Positions 12,601 to 25,459 of a DNA stretch of 64,000 nt are shown here, one piece after another. Below the pieces are notes generated by a model. It was not told the DNA's origin. It was given only the letters and a program-made list of their open reading frames with translations, and made no database searches. The first letter of the stretch is position 1. Each line of letters begins with the position of its first letter. This DNA is from Euwallacea fornicatus. Lineage: Eukaryota; Arthropoda; Insecta; Coleoptera; Curculionidae. The stretch is from contig NC_089552.1 of NCBI RefSeq assembly GCF_040115645.1, forward strand, positions 806,001 through 870,000, in the 5' to 3' direction. Position numbers and translations under genes: made by a program.

Positions 12601-14950
12601 TGGGATTTGACGAAGCCCCGGTCAAGGTCCCCTAAACGCCAAAATTTCCGCGTTTGCCGTAGCACCTTCAACGGCCGTACTTACACGTAAACATACGGGC
12701 CCAGCTCATCTAAAATGGGCTTGGTACCATTGTTGAGGAACTCATCTGCGTTAGTTACATTGTAAATATACACTTTGATCATCGGCACCACCGGGGGTTT
12801 GGCCCACCATTGCGTCGTCTGCGACCCATCTCGAAGGGTGACTTCCTGGAAAAAAAGATGATAATGTGTTATTACGTGTTGCCATCTCATTGTCGTTCCC
12901 ACTGGTGTTGGCTAATGAAAATGAGGCGTGGTTTCCTCGTTTCGTTTTTTGCAGATATGAAGAATGAAGGTGCGTCGGCTTGCACCATGGCCGAGGAATG
13001 TTTTTATTCTTGGAAGATATGGTGGTGTTTCGTGCGATTTTCTTTGATGTGCCGAAGGAACGAATTCTATTGGCGAGCCCGTGGCGTCGTCGATTTCGGT
13101 TCGTCTCCGCTGGTTGATAACAGCCCGAACGGCCGAAGTCCGGTGGTGTTAAGTCTGGGCCGCGCGGAGGCCACGTTGCGGTGCGAGAAACGCCGAGATA
13201 GGGCAATATCTAGTAAATTTTGTTTTAGTTCGGCCATTACACGGCAACAAACGAGAAAAAGAAAAAATCAAGGTCGTTAATTATTACAAAACCCACTGAA
13301 AAGGCGGCCGAGTTAGACAATCACTCATTACCAACAATAGTGCTTGCTTCACAAAACAATTGTGTGAACCCTATATTTTCATTTTTATTTATTTGCATTG
13401 GCGTTCGTAAATAAACCAACTTCAGGCGGATCTAAAGTGGATCCCCAGTCAGGTGACTAAACACTCGCAAAATATCGCGTTTCTCTTTAATAGAGAGGCG
13501 TCGAGAGGCGCTCTAAATCGTGATCCTTACTCTCTGGAATTCGAGGTCGAGTGGCTCGAGAGCTCAAGCAGAAAAAAAATTAATTATAAAATTTCTGGAC
13601 TTGCTTCCAGTTTCATCCGGAACGCCAACGAACCGAGTTTGGGGCGGATCACCGACGTTTCAGCTTGATTCAAAAATTATGAATGAGCGAGCAAGGTCCG
13701 TGAGTCAATCAGGAACTGAACCTCCTGCCTGTGTTTGGCGAGCAAAAGTTATGTATGTGTGAGTGTGTAATAGCTGGTGGGTACTACTAAACCGGTATAT
13801 GGGCAATCAATAACAACCTAAAGCTACATACATACATACATAAACAGTGCGAAGTTAACGTTTGCGTAGCTATTTCTACTCTACTGTTGCTTACTTTCAC
13901 ACAACCTACTTAAACTCGCTGGTATTCGCTCTATGATTAATCAGTCCGTACGTGTTGTGTTATTTAATAATAATTATTATTACACGTATGGCGGTTAATA
14001 ATAACATTACATTGAACTGAATCAGAACGAGTTTCCAAGAGATGCAGTTTTCGTACTCTCTCTAAACGTTGGAAATACTCTTTAGCTTTTATAAGTGACC
14101 CTACACGTAAAAATCCCGAGGTGGTAGGTTTGGGCTGCGCGGAGGCCGTACGTTACGGCGCGAGTGCGCGGCCGGGGCCGAACACGGGCGAGTTTGTCCG
14201 TTTCCGAAACCTGAACTGTCCGAAATTGCGACAGTGAATTAATAAAAATGGGACCGTTGTAAAAAGCAATTGTCTAGGTTAAATGTAGAAAACACCAGTG
14301 ATAGAACGGCTACCGATATCGCAATGAATTGCGGAACGCTACAAACTTTGCGATTATGTACTTGTAAAAAACCAGATTACAGTTACATAAACAATCCGAC
14401 CGGTTACGAATTGTTCATTTTTACTTCGAGCATTTAAAGAATGCCCTGAAGTGCTTCGAAGCTACGTCAAAGTGCACTTATTTTCGGATTAAACCATTTA
14501 CGAGGCAAAAACGTGTCGACTTTTACTTATGACAATCGGAATTTAACTATCTGAGCGAAATCATGATGAGACGGCGAACTTTCCATTTTTCAACGCTTCA
14601 ATACCTCGTTATGAAGAGCCGTAAGTTGATTCTTCAGCTCGCGTTAAAATTGCCTCATTTTGAAGTAGTTTCGTGTCGATCACGACCAAAAACTGAAGAG
14701 AGAGGTGAGCGACGTGGGGGGAGTGAGAGGGAATCAGTTTCGAACCCATAAACCGTCTTACCAAATTAACATCTCGCTACGAATCCAACACCTCGTCCCT
14801 CCACCATCCGTCATGGTGATGCACCTATAACACTGCAATCTAATCGCTACCTACTTACATGGTTTACTACCAAGTTGACCCAGTCCATGAAGAATATCGC
14901 CACAATAATTCCGAACAAGATGAATCCCACTGACACGGCCACCACGAACC
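8500..14950 (-). CDS. Scavenger receptor class B (CD36 family), 5' exon missing
   Basis: Nine coding exons (minus): 14950-14859, 12845-12685, 10721-10580, 10230-10024, 9972-9746, 9336-9170, 9111-8990, 8933-8808, 8745-8500; stop at 8500-8502. All junctions have GT/AG and compatible phases, giving about 496 residues, near the usual 500-520. A membrane helix lies in the first exon (FVVAVSVGFILFGIIVAIFF) and another near the C-terminus (ILFVCGVLLLIVAIW). Between them is the large CD36 ectodomain: LGPYVY then EKWEKKNITF, FTGAGDITRYG, the Cys cluster CFCPQGPPC, and SFPHFYLAND. Several Asn-x-Ser/Thr sites are visible. The family binds lipids, lipoproteins, carotenoids or modified particles at the plasma membrane; which ligand is not readable here. 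The first visible exon starts in mid-codon, so a short exon with the start Met lies further upstream and was not found. Introns hold a CT/GA microsatellite, a 158-bp tandem repeat and a mariner relic. Confidence 0.93.
9490..9625. repeat. CT/GA microsatellite in a scavenger receptor intron
   Basis: About 135 bases of almost pure (CT)n on plus, with periodic TTTC interruptions, inside the intron between exons 9972-9746 and 9336-9170. Open frames here (Leu/Ser on plus, Arg/Glu on minus) are artefacts of the repeat. Confidence 0.95.
11675..12150. repeat. ~158-bp tandem repeat, three diverged copies
   Basis: The phrase CCGAAGCTCGGAACTCGTT recurs at 11675 (variant), 11834 and 11992, spacing 159 and 158 bases. 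Similarity continues through each unit; for example the GATTGTCGTCGGATAGGAATC segment in copy two matches GATTGTCGGCGGATGGGGATC in copy three, and GAAGATGAAATTTGATA matches GAAAATGAAGTTTGATA. Copy one is the most diverged. The array lies in the scavenger receptor intron 12684-10722. The unit length is like that of many insect satellites. Confidence 0.8.
12940..13205 (-). mobile_element. Mariner transposase fragment in a scavenger receptor intron
   Basis: The minus strand encodes WPPRGPDLTPPDF, a variant of the mariner WPPRSPDLTPLDF signature, followed after a frameshift by mariner-like C-terminal sequence. It lies in the intron between the exons ending at 14859 and starting at 12845. A related piece (GGGCTGCGCGGAGGCC on plus) recurs near 14130, probably a second, shorter copy. 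Both are decayed. Confidence 0.6.
13825..13843. repeat. (ACAT)n microsatellite
   Basis: Short run of about four ACAT units on the plus strand within the scavenger receptor intron. Confidence 0.8.
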
Positions 14951-17456
14951 CTGAAACCCAAAAAGAACCATCAGGAACAGGCGAACGGTGAAATACAGGG
15001 TGGCACGCACACCATTTCACGAAGTACCGGGTGAACTTGGGTGGGACGGCGAGGATTTGCAGCAATGGGAAGCCCAAGGGAAAGCGCCGCATTAAAATCA
15101 TGATTGAGCCGACGCTTCATCAAAAAACTTAGAAATCGATTATGAGGCGATCGTCGAATTAATGCTGTGCGGTGACACCGTTACTTGTACGTTGTCAAAT
15201 CTAGGGATTGTCATGAGGTTGTCATCGCACCGGGTGTACGAGCTTTACTGGAGTTCAGGGAACGGAGAAAGGCACATGATTGCGCGGCTTTGAGCGTCTT
15301 TTCGGCCATTTTGCGGCTCTAGGAGCTACAAAGCCGACATCAGAGATCAGAAAATGTTAAGTTTCTGCTTAATCAAACTGTGTGTGACGTATCTCCAAGA
15401 TTGGGTACAGTTTGTTCTCAGCCCGCACGAACCAGAGGCGGACTGCAGACTAACGACTGCCATGCAAAAACTCCTCGCGTCAAGAGCTATTGAGAGTTTT
15501 TCTAAATCCACCGCTGTGCGTTGACGCAACGGTAATGTCAAGGGGATGCCATTCTTTGGATATTGGGGAACATGTTTTCAATTTTACAAGTTATTCCGCT
15601 GGGTACCCGGCGGGGGCACTTCGGAGGGCGATCGTTTGAATTTTTGCAAAATTCCCTGACGTGCCACAGTACCCTCCTAAGCATCGCGCACTTTCTGAAA
15701 GATTTTATTCTACAAACGTTCGAGGGGGAACCTTCAAATCGACAGGTCGCCCGTGCCAGGGACGCACCGAATAGGTGACAAAGCGATTGACAATGTGTCG
15801 CGTCAACGACGTTCATTATCGAGACGTCGACAGTTGCGTCATCTAGATGCATGTGTATTCTCCTCTCGCCTGTTCTCAATCCTATTAACTGTTAATCGTT
15901 ATGAAACAAAGTTATGTGCTTAGGCACCATTGAAAACAGAGAGCAATAGCAATCGAAGATTAATGGCCGTTGTTAACTAATTATGTTCAATGAGTGCCTA
16001 AAATAGTTAATTGAGTCATCGCAGAGGCACGATTTGTGTTGCATAATTATGCGGAGTGATAAGCAAGTAAGGTTGCCGTTCTAGTCGACTGTTGGAATCT
16101 TAATAAAAACGAGTACAGATAAGTGCGATTAATTACTTGTAACAAGCACAATTAATTCGGGCAATTTGGCGTACAATGGAGGATGGATGCGCATGTTTAA
16201 GTTAAATGTGAAAGTTTTGTGCTTGCGTAACTGTCGTTCACGTACACTTGTCCCATTGAAGATGACTGCTGGGAAACTTTGCGGTAGGTATGCGACCATC
16301 GCAGATTTTGAACTCGGACGGAAAGCCTCAAATGTCACATGGGAAATTTCCCAATTTCCAAAAAACGCTCACCTACATCCCAGATCTGTCTTCCTTTAGC
16401 CTACATTCCTGCTTGCGTACATACCCAACCTTGAAATTATTATTATTTGTGATTAAAAATGCCGAACACGCATATCAAACCAGCCTCGGCTGTGACTGGG
16501 GTCATTTGGCGGCGCTTGTTTTGGGTCCTACATCGAAATTCATGTGCCAAGGGAACCCATTAAACTTCGATTAATCGACGGACGTCAATGACTACCACTT
16601 TGGAGTTTTAACCTTGCGCCTGGTGGTCGACAAACCGAGGTCCAATTCTCAATATTTTAGGGATAATTATTACAATTTAATTGCACCGTGTAACTTTTCC
16701 TTATAATCGCTTTTAGCCGAAGCACAACCGCCTTGCGCAGGCGCAAAGTAGCTCTTTGTTTTTTTTTCTAAAATAGATCTTTCATATCAGAGTTACTGGA
16801 CAACTCGGAGGCGTAGGGGACGATTTTGCCAAGGGCGGAAAAAATTCATATGCCTGTATAGGAAGACGAGGCCCCTGGCCAAGCAGGCGCACCTACTCAC
16901 CTGCAGTACAAAAAATGCGTAAGTTTCGCATTATTTCACTCAATATGTTGAATGTTTAACTCGTCCGCCTGTACCTTCTTCGCATCACTTTACACAGACC
17001 AGTCAGTCGGCCCTTTAGGGCTCCCTTCGTTAAACCGCAAGAACACCTTTGACACCAGAAACTTGTGACTAGTTAAATTTGCATGCTGATGATTTTCCAC
17101 GTCCATAACTTGTCCCCTGTGCCTATTTCGGCCCATTTGAATTAGGTAACCGACCTAAAGCATGGCAGCTCAATACCTTCATTCCGTTGCGCCCTGAGCT
17201 ATTATACCGCAGCGCCCTCTCTCAGATAAAGCCCTGCTGCGATTTCTTTTAATACCAGCACTTGTGTTACTGTACTGCCAAAAAAGAGGTCATCATCCTC
17301 TTCAAGAGCAACTTTCCTTTTCAATAGTAATAAGCACTCGAACGTAGCGGTACTCTTGTTGGCCACGACTTTTCGATAAATTTTATTATAGAGTGCGTTG
17401 GTTAGGCGGTGTGGGCTCTATGGTTCTCGCATGGAGGAATGCTCTGGCTGCCCCGC

Positions 17457-17670
17457 GAACTCTCTTCTGCCAGAAAGCGTTGTTGTTCCGCCTCTTTCTG
17501 TCAAAAGATTTCCCGACCCCGCCTTTATCTATCGGGAACTGTTCTGGCTCCGCCCTTTGCTGTCAAAAAATATTCGGTCCCCGCCTTTTTCTGTCGCAGA
17601 AGTTCCGATCTCTTCCCATAGAAAACGTTCCACCTCCCCCTTCTGAAAGATTTTCTAAGTTCCAAGCTTC
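17457..17670. repeat. 31-bp tandem repeat (minisatellite)
   Basis: Units start CCGCCTTT or CCGCCCTTT at 17488, 17519, 17550 and 17581, spacing exactly 31 bases, with a more diverged copy before (from 17457) and one or two after (to about 17670). Each unit has the pattern CCGCCTTTxTCTGTCxxAAG then TTCCCGACC or similar. Three overlapping plus-strand open frames of 70-118 codons are by-products of the repeat. Confidence 0.8.
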
Positions 17671-20600
17671 AGAAACTTGTCCCACATCGAGCTCTTACTT
17701 GTTCTACATAGCATTTTCATTGTCAGCAAAAAGAAAACTTTCAACTTAATTTAGCATGCTAATGAGCGATGTCTAATTACCTGCGGTTCCGAGCCACTAC
17801 AACGTTAATCATTACAACACCCAAAAGCAATTCTCTGATCATGATATTAATTATTTTTCTCCTTGACTGAATCACAAGGGTACAATGTGTTAATTTACTT
17901 GTATCGCCGACTATTCCCCTCTAGATTTCGTGTTAATCAAGCATCCAATAACAAAATATTTTAAGAAATGAGTAACATGTGGCTCGTGGGAAATTATTCA
18001 TTAAAAACCGTTCAATAATGAATAATGAGTGACGAGTGATAATTAGCACGTCTCTTTGTGTAGTCAAGTAGGTTGAATGGAAGTATCTGTCGAAAGGTCT
18101 GGCGAGTGATATAAGAGGACTGCTTGGAATGTGCAATGGATGCAGGCCATATTGCGTAAATCGATGGGCAATTTGCACATTCTGGGGAAGTCGATGAAAT
18201 TCGCTAAAAAATCTGCCCATAGAACTACCGTTCCAGAGTTTGCAGGCCACCGAGAATAAAGAACCTGCATATTCATACTTCAAGTTCGTGAAGGAAGCCA
18301 TAAAAGGAAATAGTGATGGCGGCGTGTTTAGACGCATCAGATACGCCACTGGTTTGGTGAATAATAAAAAAAGAAAAGTATTAAATGACTATTATAAAAC
18401 AATGAGAAGGTTTATTTTAATTTGAATTAGAAAAGCTTCCGTGTATAAGTGGATTGTTTCATCGTACATTACCGGATATTTCCATGATGGCAGTGACGCA
18501 ATATGATAATTGATCACGATGTATATGTGTACGAAATGTAAATACACGATTACAGAAAATCGCCAATTCTTGTTGCAGCTTGTGTATATAATGTGCAAAA
18601 AAACTTTGAGTCTGTAAATTACCCCAATTTGTAGTTATCAATGCTATTATTTACACTTATAACAGTCGCTAAACATGACACGTGAATAATGGCCTTTACA
18701 GCCAATTCTGCGGTTCGACCATTTGCATTGTGATAGCGGGGAACAATGAAAGCGTGTTCTTTTAATTGCTCTGTTTCTTGAACTTGAGTCAGCTAAAAGA
18801 AAACGCTTTTGCCTTGACTCATTAGGGCCGTAGAGAGTCTCCATTTGCCTATCTCCGGTACGTGAGCTAAGGGGAACCGGAAGAAAAAAAAATTTGTCAT
18901 CTCTCATGGCCCGTCAAGATGCGAATAAAACGCGAATGGGATATGACTATTCCCTGACATTTGTCAGTGAAATGCTTGACGTTTTGAGAACAAAATAGCA
19001 GATCATTGTTGCCACTTTTAAAACTTTAGTGATTTAGCACGGTCGGGATTTCGTTAGCAATCAATTGCGTCGGCGTCCCAGTTCTAAACTCGAAACTGAC
19101 CACCCCAAATCGTGAAATCCCATTTGGCAGCAACTTGGGGCTCTTTTACCCTCGAACCGCCAGTCGTTTTACCCATAAGTTCTGTAAGTCTGGCAACGGT
19201 GTTCGCGATGTGACATGTGCGTTTTCGCATTTTCAGACAAATAGCATCAATTTCGAACATGAAAAAGCGGTGCCTCGTTGCCATTTACTGTGAGCTGCAA
19301 AGGCGATCCAATTGCGGCTTAAAGTGATTAGATCTGTGCTTGAAATGCTCCTTGATGAGGCACCAAACTGTACGATTTTCTCAGTCATTTTCCATTGAAA
19401 TTAAAAGAACAATGTGAGTTCAAGTTGATAATACTCCTTCTTGCACAAACCATACTTACACCACTTTCGCAAAAAAGCACTAGACAGTTTAGCGCACAAC
19501 TTTTCTCTTCCTTTCATTATGACCGGCTGATTCGAAAACACCCGGGAAAGTTACACTTCTCGCACTACTTTAACACTTTGCGTATCAGCAGATTTTCTCC
19601 TCTTTTGGGGTCGGCAGCCGCTACCACATAGTGGACCCGAAAGGGGGTCTTTGCTGGAAAAAAAAAGTATGAAGGTCCCGTTCATTTGGGTAGTACAACG
19701 TTGAAGCGTGGGTTATCTATAATACCTCTGTGGTTAGTTATAAAAGGTTCCTTATCGGGAATTAGCAGCACTAATTATGCGGATAATTCGCGTAAAATGA
19801 CTCGGAAGGTCAATTTTTGAAGCATCTGTGACGTGGCACCTTTCTTGCCGTTCTCGACACTCGACCAATTAATAGTGCAAAATCCAACTTTGACCGCTTT
19901 TAATTGAAATAAACGTACTTAAGCTAATGGCTGATATAATTTGTTGTACGATAATCGTAACGTTGAAGAGCTCAGGGGCATGCTCCAGAGACAGTTACTG
20001 AAGGAAAAGCTTCGCCTGTTCCTACTCGAGTAATGCCCATTTACGTCAACCGTAAATCTCGTTGACTGATTGCCAAAATTCCATAATTTTATTCACGAAC
20101 ATATCAATAAACATTAATCTTAAACGTTTTCGATTCCGAAATAAATTAGTCTTCCTGGTGTGTGTGTTTTTTGTTGTTGCAGGTCTAACCAGTTCGTGAC
20201 GTCTTTGGGTACCTTCATCTTGCGGCCTTCGCCGCCACCTAACCTAGACATAGGCCTACAATGGACTCAACTTATGCACCTGTGGCAACGTTGCAGTGAG
20301 TTTGACATAAACAGTCAAATTGGAGCGGCGATGTTGCCAGTTGCCGACGTTAGGATCGACGCGAGCGACTCGTCTGAGATTCGCATGAGCGGCGCTCAAC
20401 ACCCTCAAAGCCGTTCTGGCACCAGATCGGTATAACTTTGACCTGGATTTCCAAACCAAATCCGCGCAAAACATTTAACTTACTTATTAGCTAATGATTA
20501 TTAATAACGCTTGTGAGCATAATCCATAATACTCGGATAGGTCAAAAAGTACGAACTCGGCGTTCACTTGAATTACACAACAACAAACGAGATATTCAAA

Positions 20601-21880
20601 TAATTCAGCCAACACACTAATTAGCCGCATACAGGGTACGCAGGTACGATCGGCGCACTTTTAATATAATCAGCCTACTTTCGGAGACTTCCTAAAAGAT
20701 TTCACTTTAAACTACTAATATCTGTCTGCATGTATCGGATTAAGTCGGTCACGTGCAGGTTACGAAACAAATTACCCAGGAAGGTTTATTTATTGACGGT
20801 TTAGGGTGAATTTTATGCTGCACTGCAGCCTTTAAGGTTTCGGCGCAGTCCGGCAGCAATGCTGTGCCGCTGACAGCTCACGTCTGCCAATTCAATTGAA
20901 GTTACCGAAACAAAAGAACGATGACAGTCAGCTCAGCCAGACAAGTCAAGATTCAGTTGTCAGTTCGAATTTTCAAAACAAGAAAACGATGCTACTTGCC
21001 ATGTTTATCTAAATTCGCAGCAGTCAAATTCTTTCGCCGCAAGAAACTATTGGTTACGTGTTCTGACCCACATACGGGGGTGAAACTAAGTAAGTAAAAT
21101 CAAGATGAGCTTCGGTCATGTGTATTTGCGGTCAATGTAAGTTTCCTGACCTCTCCTGTTGCATTGAAATGCAGAATGCGAGAGATAGTTACGGCTCCTC
21201 GTTATGTTAAAATTCTGACGCGCTTTTAATGTGAATATTATGCGCTTAATCGCAGCTATTGGAAAAATACCAAAAGCGGTTGATGTTGAACTTTCGATAG
21301 TTGAGGGTTCTGCAAATAATATTTCAATTCGTCTCGTGGACCAAAGGACAAAGTCACCTCGACGGTCGAGTCGTTTATTTAAATAATCGTGTTACCTCAG
21401 GCAAGGTTAACACATGTAAAATTTCAAACATCATCGTTTCAGAATTCAATAGTTCATACTCAGACATCAGCATATTTTCCCCAAAGCGGCAACGTTGCGC
21501 CTGCAGGGTGAGATATCTGCCCGATACTAAGGCGAAGACAAAAACACAGCGCGGCGTTGCCATTTTACTACATTATAATTGCTCGTAATTAGCTGCTGAT
21601 TAAGACGTTTGATTGCTTTGTTGGGTTTTGAGTGCTATTTTGGTCAAAGGTCCAAAAGGAATAAATTGTCGGTAAATTAAATTAATGTGTTTTTTATTAT
21701 AATGAGTAAATGGTGCGGTTTCAGCCGGACTTTGCCTAGCAAGTCGCAAAACCTGTTCAAAATTATTTTCAAGAATGGAATTTGTCCCCTTGGAAAACCA
21801 CAATTCGTTCGGATATTATAGCTATAACCCACATTTCAAATTCTTGTCGGAAGCAAACTATCACACCTCAAGATACTTAC

Positions 21881-22060
21881 TTTCTCGTCGCAAAACCCAA
21901 TCCCAATCGTGGAGATATTTGAACACAAGAACCGATTCGATCGAGTATCGCGGGTCGATTTCGACGACGTTTCGATCCGGTACCGTCACCACGATTCTCT
22001 TATTTTCCCGTGAAACAATCGAATGCAGAAAAATTGGAGCCTCGAGGTGCAAAAAAGCAC
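21881..22060 (-). other. Orphan exon-like open frame
   Basis: The minus strand has an open frame reading through EIDPRYSIESVLVF and DWDWVLRRE directly into a strong donor (GAAA then GTAAGTATC) at 21881. The composition looks protein-like, with mixed charged and hydrophobic residues. I could not assign it to a family, the acceptor side is uncertain (several AG choices between about 22000 and 22060), and no neighbouring exon was joined. It may be an exon of an unrecognised gene or chance. Confidence 0.3.
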
Positions 22061-23943
22061 GGCCACCTCCGAACACGTCGCTACCGCACAGTGTTACACC
22101 TGATCGAGTACGCTTGGTGGGTACGAAGAGTGGTGCCTGGTCGGTACCCCCACCGAGACGAGGTAAATGGGTGTCAGTCGATGGTTCTTGGTCGCCTTCA
22201 TTATACCAGGGCTTCTTTACAAGTATCGGACCACTTTAATGAGACGATAATGCGGCGTCTACTCGCGGCCTTAACCTAAAGAGGGCTAAAGGAGGCTTAC
22301 GACTTCCAGGGATTGTCTGAGTTTTTTTTTGTCACTCGGCCGATATCATGGATTTTTACGATTGACCTCTTAAGGGCCCTGGGAAATGGGTTTGGAATGT
22401 CCGTTGAGGGGTCTCCCTAAGTATGGAATTAAAAGTGATACACATGCAGAATTTCCCTAAATCTAGAGAAAAACTGTTGCGCCCGGCAACACGGCTGTGG
22501 CGGTTGTCTCCCCCAAAAGGAGTTTGAATTCTCAAATAGCAGGGACGTCAATGTATTTGGCATGCTGCCTATGGGCAGCCCGCGGACCTACCTAGGGAGG
22601 CGCCCTGGTATAAGCCTACAAAAACATTCCAGGGAGCTCGCATATTTCTAAGGTGCCGGACGAATGCGATGCGACATCGTCCTGGACGATCTCGCGGACG
22701 TCACAGATCCAGGGGGATGTTGAAAAGAACGGCTCGTCATAGGCCGGAGAGTTATGCGTTTGAGGCTCAGTGTGTAAATCGCCGGTTATTTATTGCCGCA
22801 TTTGTGTGTGCACGAGAAGGGCGACGATAACGGAAAATTGATAGTGGAAGCGCCCCAAAGTTTTGAACGCGCTTACGGGGGCGGCGCGACGAAACTTATT
22901 TTTCTTTACGCGTTGAAGCGACAGCTGTTGATATTTTGGACGAGGAACGCTAAGGAGAAGCAAACTAATTTACCATTAGCCAAAACCAGTTTCTTGTTCT
23001 CTATCGGTTTTGTGTAATAGAAGGAACATCCCATGCAATTAGCAGAGCTTCGAAAAGACCTCCGAGGCATTTAACATCCGAAAAGGTTGCGTCATGATGT
23101 TGCACAATTATCTACCCGTCGAATTTAGGGTATGCAAAAGTTGCTTAAGAGAAATCTTTAATAGTTATTGCCACGTTATACAATTAGATGCGCAAAAAGC
23201 ATGAGATACATATAGTGAATATGTACATATCCTTGGAGGAGTGTGGAGCCCGTGGGTATTCGGAGTCGAATTCCGTTAGTTTCCTTGCTGGTGAGATAAA
23301 ACGGCCTTAAATTTACACTTAATGATGCCTAAAGATGCGTAATCGCCTTTCGGCAGTCCAAAACTGTATTCAGTTTTATGATATTTTTTAGTTCAACCTC
23401 ATGGGCCGCTTTCATGATTTTTAAAAATGTTCCCGGCACGATTGCCGCATACAAATTTTCCCCACACACATCTCGATATTCCCATTCGCAGCAGATCGCC
23501 GCTTCGTAACGAGATGTTTACGCGTTTTTTACATTCTCGTCAAAGATTTCTCAGAAAGAGAACCAGTAATGACGATATTAAACCGAAATTCTTGACCATT
23601 AATAGCGGAATCACGTCTCGCGAATTGCGACCGACGATAAGAATCTAAGAAGTAAATCATGAGAGATTTAAGTACTCGTGTATAGAATTGCGTCATTGCT
23701 AATTCTCGTGTGGCCTTGTTTCCAAAATCTTCTTGGTTTAATTTCTGGTTTCCCCGGAGCAGGTGGTCCAAGCTCCCAAGGCAACAAAGTCTTGATGTGG
23801 ACAGTGCTTGCAGCTCGGCGAAAACAATTTTATGAGGTGTTCAAGGTAACATACGATGGGATCCCTGATGCTCAAAGTTCCATATCGTATTTGTACATAT
23901 ATTTGCGCAGCCTTTACTTGTTCACCTTCAAGCTGCACATGCA

Positions 23944-24608
23944 GCCACTCAAAAAAAATATTCGTACAGGAGAAAAACACTCTGTGAACAGTAATTTTCC
24001 ACCGGTTTTGTTCGAATTTTGCGTAATGAAAAGTCGAATCTGAACTCGGTTTACGTGTTCGAGCCACTTTTGGAAATTTAATTTTTGGATTTTCAGGATC
24101 TTGAAAAAAGTCCGTTTTGGAAACTTCTTCTGCGGTGGAGATTTTCCAAAATAGTTTCACTAATTTTGTGGAGGGGGTTTTTCCACTCGTATCCCGAAAA
24201 TTTGATCAAGATCCAACCACAAATGAGGGAGCTCTTTAAGATAGTCAAAAATGTCCAAATTTCACCAATTTGCGTGGAAACCGTCGCTTTTTTGCGATTT
24301 TGAAAGGTCGCACCTCCCTCGCTGGTGGCTCAACTTTGGTCAAATTTTCGGGATGTGTGTGGAAAAATCCCCTCCACAAAATTAGTGAAACTATTTTGGA
24401 AAATTTCCACCGCACAGGAAGTTTCCAACACGGACTTTTTTTCAAGATCCTGAAAATCCAAAAAATGAATTTCCAAAAGTTGCTCGAACACGTAAACCGA
24501 GTTCAGATTTGACTTTTCATTATGCAAAATTCGAACAAAATCAGTGGAAAATTGTTGTTTGCAGAATTTTTTTTTCCCCTGTACGAATACTTTTTTGAGC
24601 CCCTGTAC
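23944..24608. repeat. Long imperfect palindrome (foldback element/MITE)
   Basis: Two arms of roughly 310 bases are inverted copies of each other around a centre near 24274. Matching landmarks: CGTACAGG at 23963-23970 and CCTGTACG at 24578-24585; ACTCGGTTTACGTGTTCGAG on the left and CTCGAACACGTAAACCGAGT on the right; AATAGTTTCACTAATTTTGT and its complement near the centre. Both arms read the same translated phrase on opposite strands. No transposase is encoded, so a non-autonomous foldback or MITE-type element is likely. Confidence 0.85.
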
Positions 24609-25198
24609 GTACATAGCTACAAGAAACAACGGTACGTACCATCGATAAATGATTGTTTACATTGTTTTTTTTCTTTAAAAAAATCGATGTTTATTTTGAC
24701 GGTATGAGCTAGTGCCATTTTAGGATTCAAAGCATGATTATCAATCGCCAAGTGCTACCGCCAATTGATCGTGCAGGAATAATACGAGCAAAATGTCACG
24801 CCACGTTGCAATCACGTCCTCTCCTGTATCTCTATAGGAGCATTTTAACAGAACTCAGACAACAAAAAAGTATTTATTTTGGTTATTTTTGTTCCATTTG
24901 CTTGATGTGAGCATCCTTCGAACAAAACTGACCCTGGAGCCAAAATGCATAATTTCTGACTAGATGTTACTACGCAAAATATTGTTAGTTGCAATTTGCC
25001 GTATAACCTCCTCAAGTTTCCCACGACCTTTTTGGAAAACCCCGTGCTTAATAGCTAATAACGTTAACAAAGGACGCAGACGCCATTCACCATATTGTCC
25101 ACAAACCAACGTGCCCACCGCTAGTAACACATTTAAACTCACTGTATATTTAACCCCTTGCAGTTGCACTTAATATTAAAATCATCTCGGTCACTTAC

Positions 25199-25459
25199 CC
25201 CAAAACCTCTTCCTTCCAATAGCGGGGAAAATCATCTCGGTTTTTAAATTTCGCTGTACACTCTGAAGCCAATAGCGAACCGCATAGGCAGCCCACAATA
25301 CACACAACCGCACTGATCGCGCCTATAATCTTACGTTTAGAAGGGGTTTTACCGAATGGCAAAACAGTTTTCGCATGTACACTAGTAATACCGAGTACTA
25401 TCAGCGCTGCACTCCAATGATGTAGTACTTTCCAAAATCCGCTCGCTTCCCTGTCTGAC
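25199..25459 (-). CDS. Orphan exon encoding two hydrophobic segments, family unknown
   Basis: A 261-base minus-strand open stretch is bounded by a good acceptor (TTTTTCAG before 25459) and a strong donor (GTAAGTGACC after 25199). In the open frame it encodes SDREASGFWKVLHHWSAALI, then a hydrophobic run and a basic loop (KTPSKRKI). A second strongly hydrophobic run follows (IGAISAVVCIVGCLCGSLLA), then a polar tail (FKNRDDFPRYWKEEV). Two membrane segments seem likely. If unspliced it would stop one codon after the donor. I do not recognise the family and cannot join it confidently to other exons. An exon-like frame near 26650-26790 (YFDYLYPQNGTYQDGWSCG, donor after GAG) could be upstream, but its most protein-like phase does not match. 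Confidence 0.35.

Larger units (their letters stand above)
15102..23940. other. Long interval with no recognised gene
   Basis: No family member was recognised on either strand. The missing first exon of the scavenger receptor could lie here or beyond, but a very short N-terminal exon cannot be picked by eye. Content noted: a 31-bp tandem repeat (17457-17670), an exon-like minus-strand frame ending in a good donor at 21881, and unremarkable AT-rich and moderately GC-rich stretches that look like decayed repeats. Confidence 0.5.

Noticed and set aside
17393..17749. 118-codon plus frame and two overlapping frames
   Set aside because: All three frames are open because of the 31-bp repeat; no family resemblance.
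24960..25169. 69-codon minus frame following the orphan exon at 25199
   Set aside because: The intron that would join it is under 30 bases, too short, and there is no ATG start or recognisable family.
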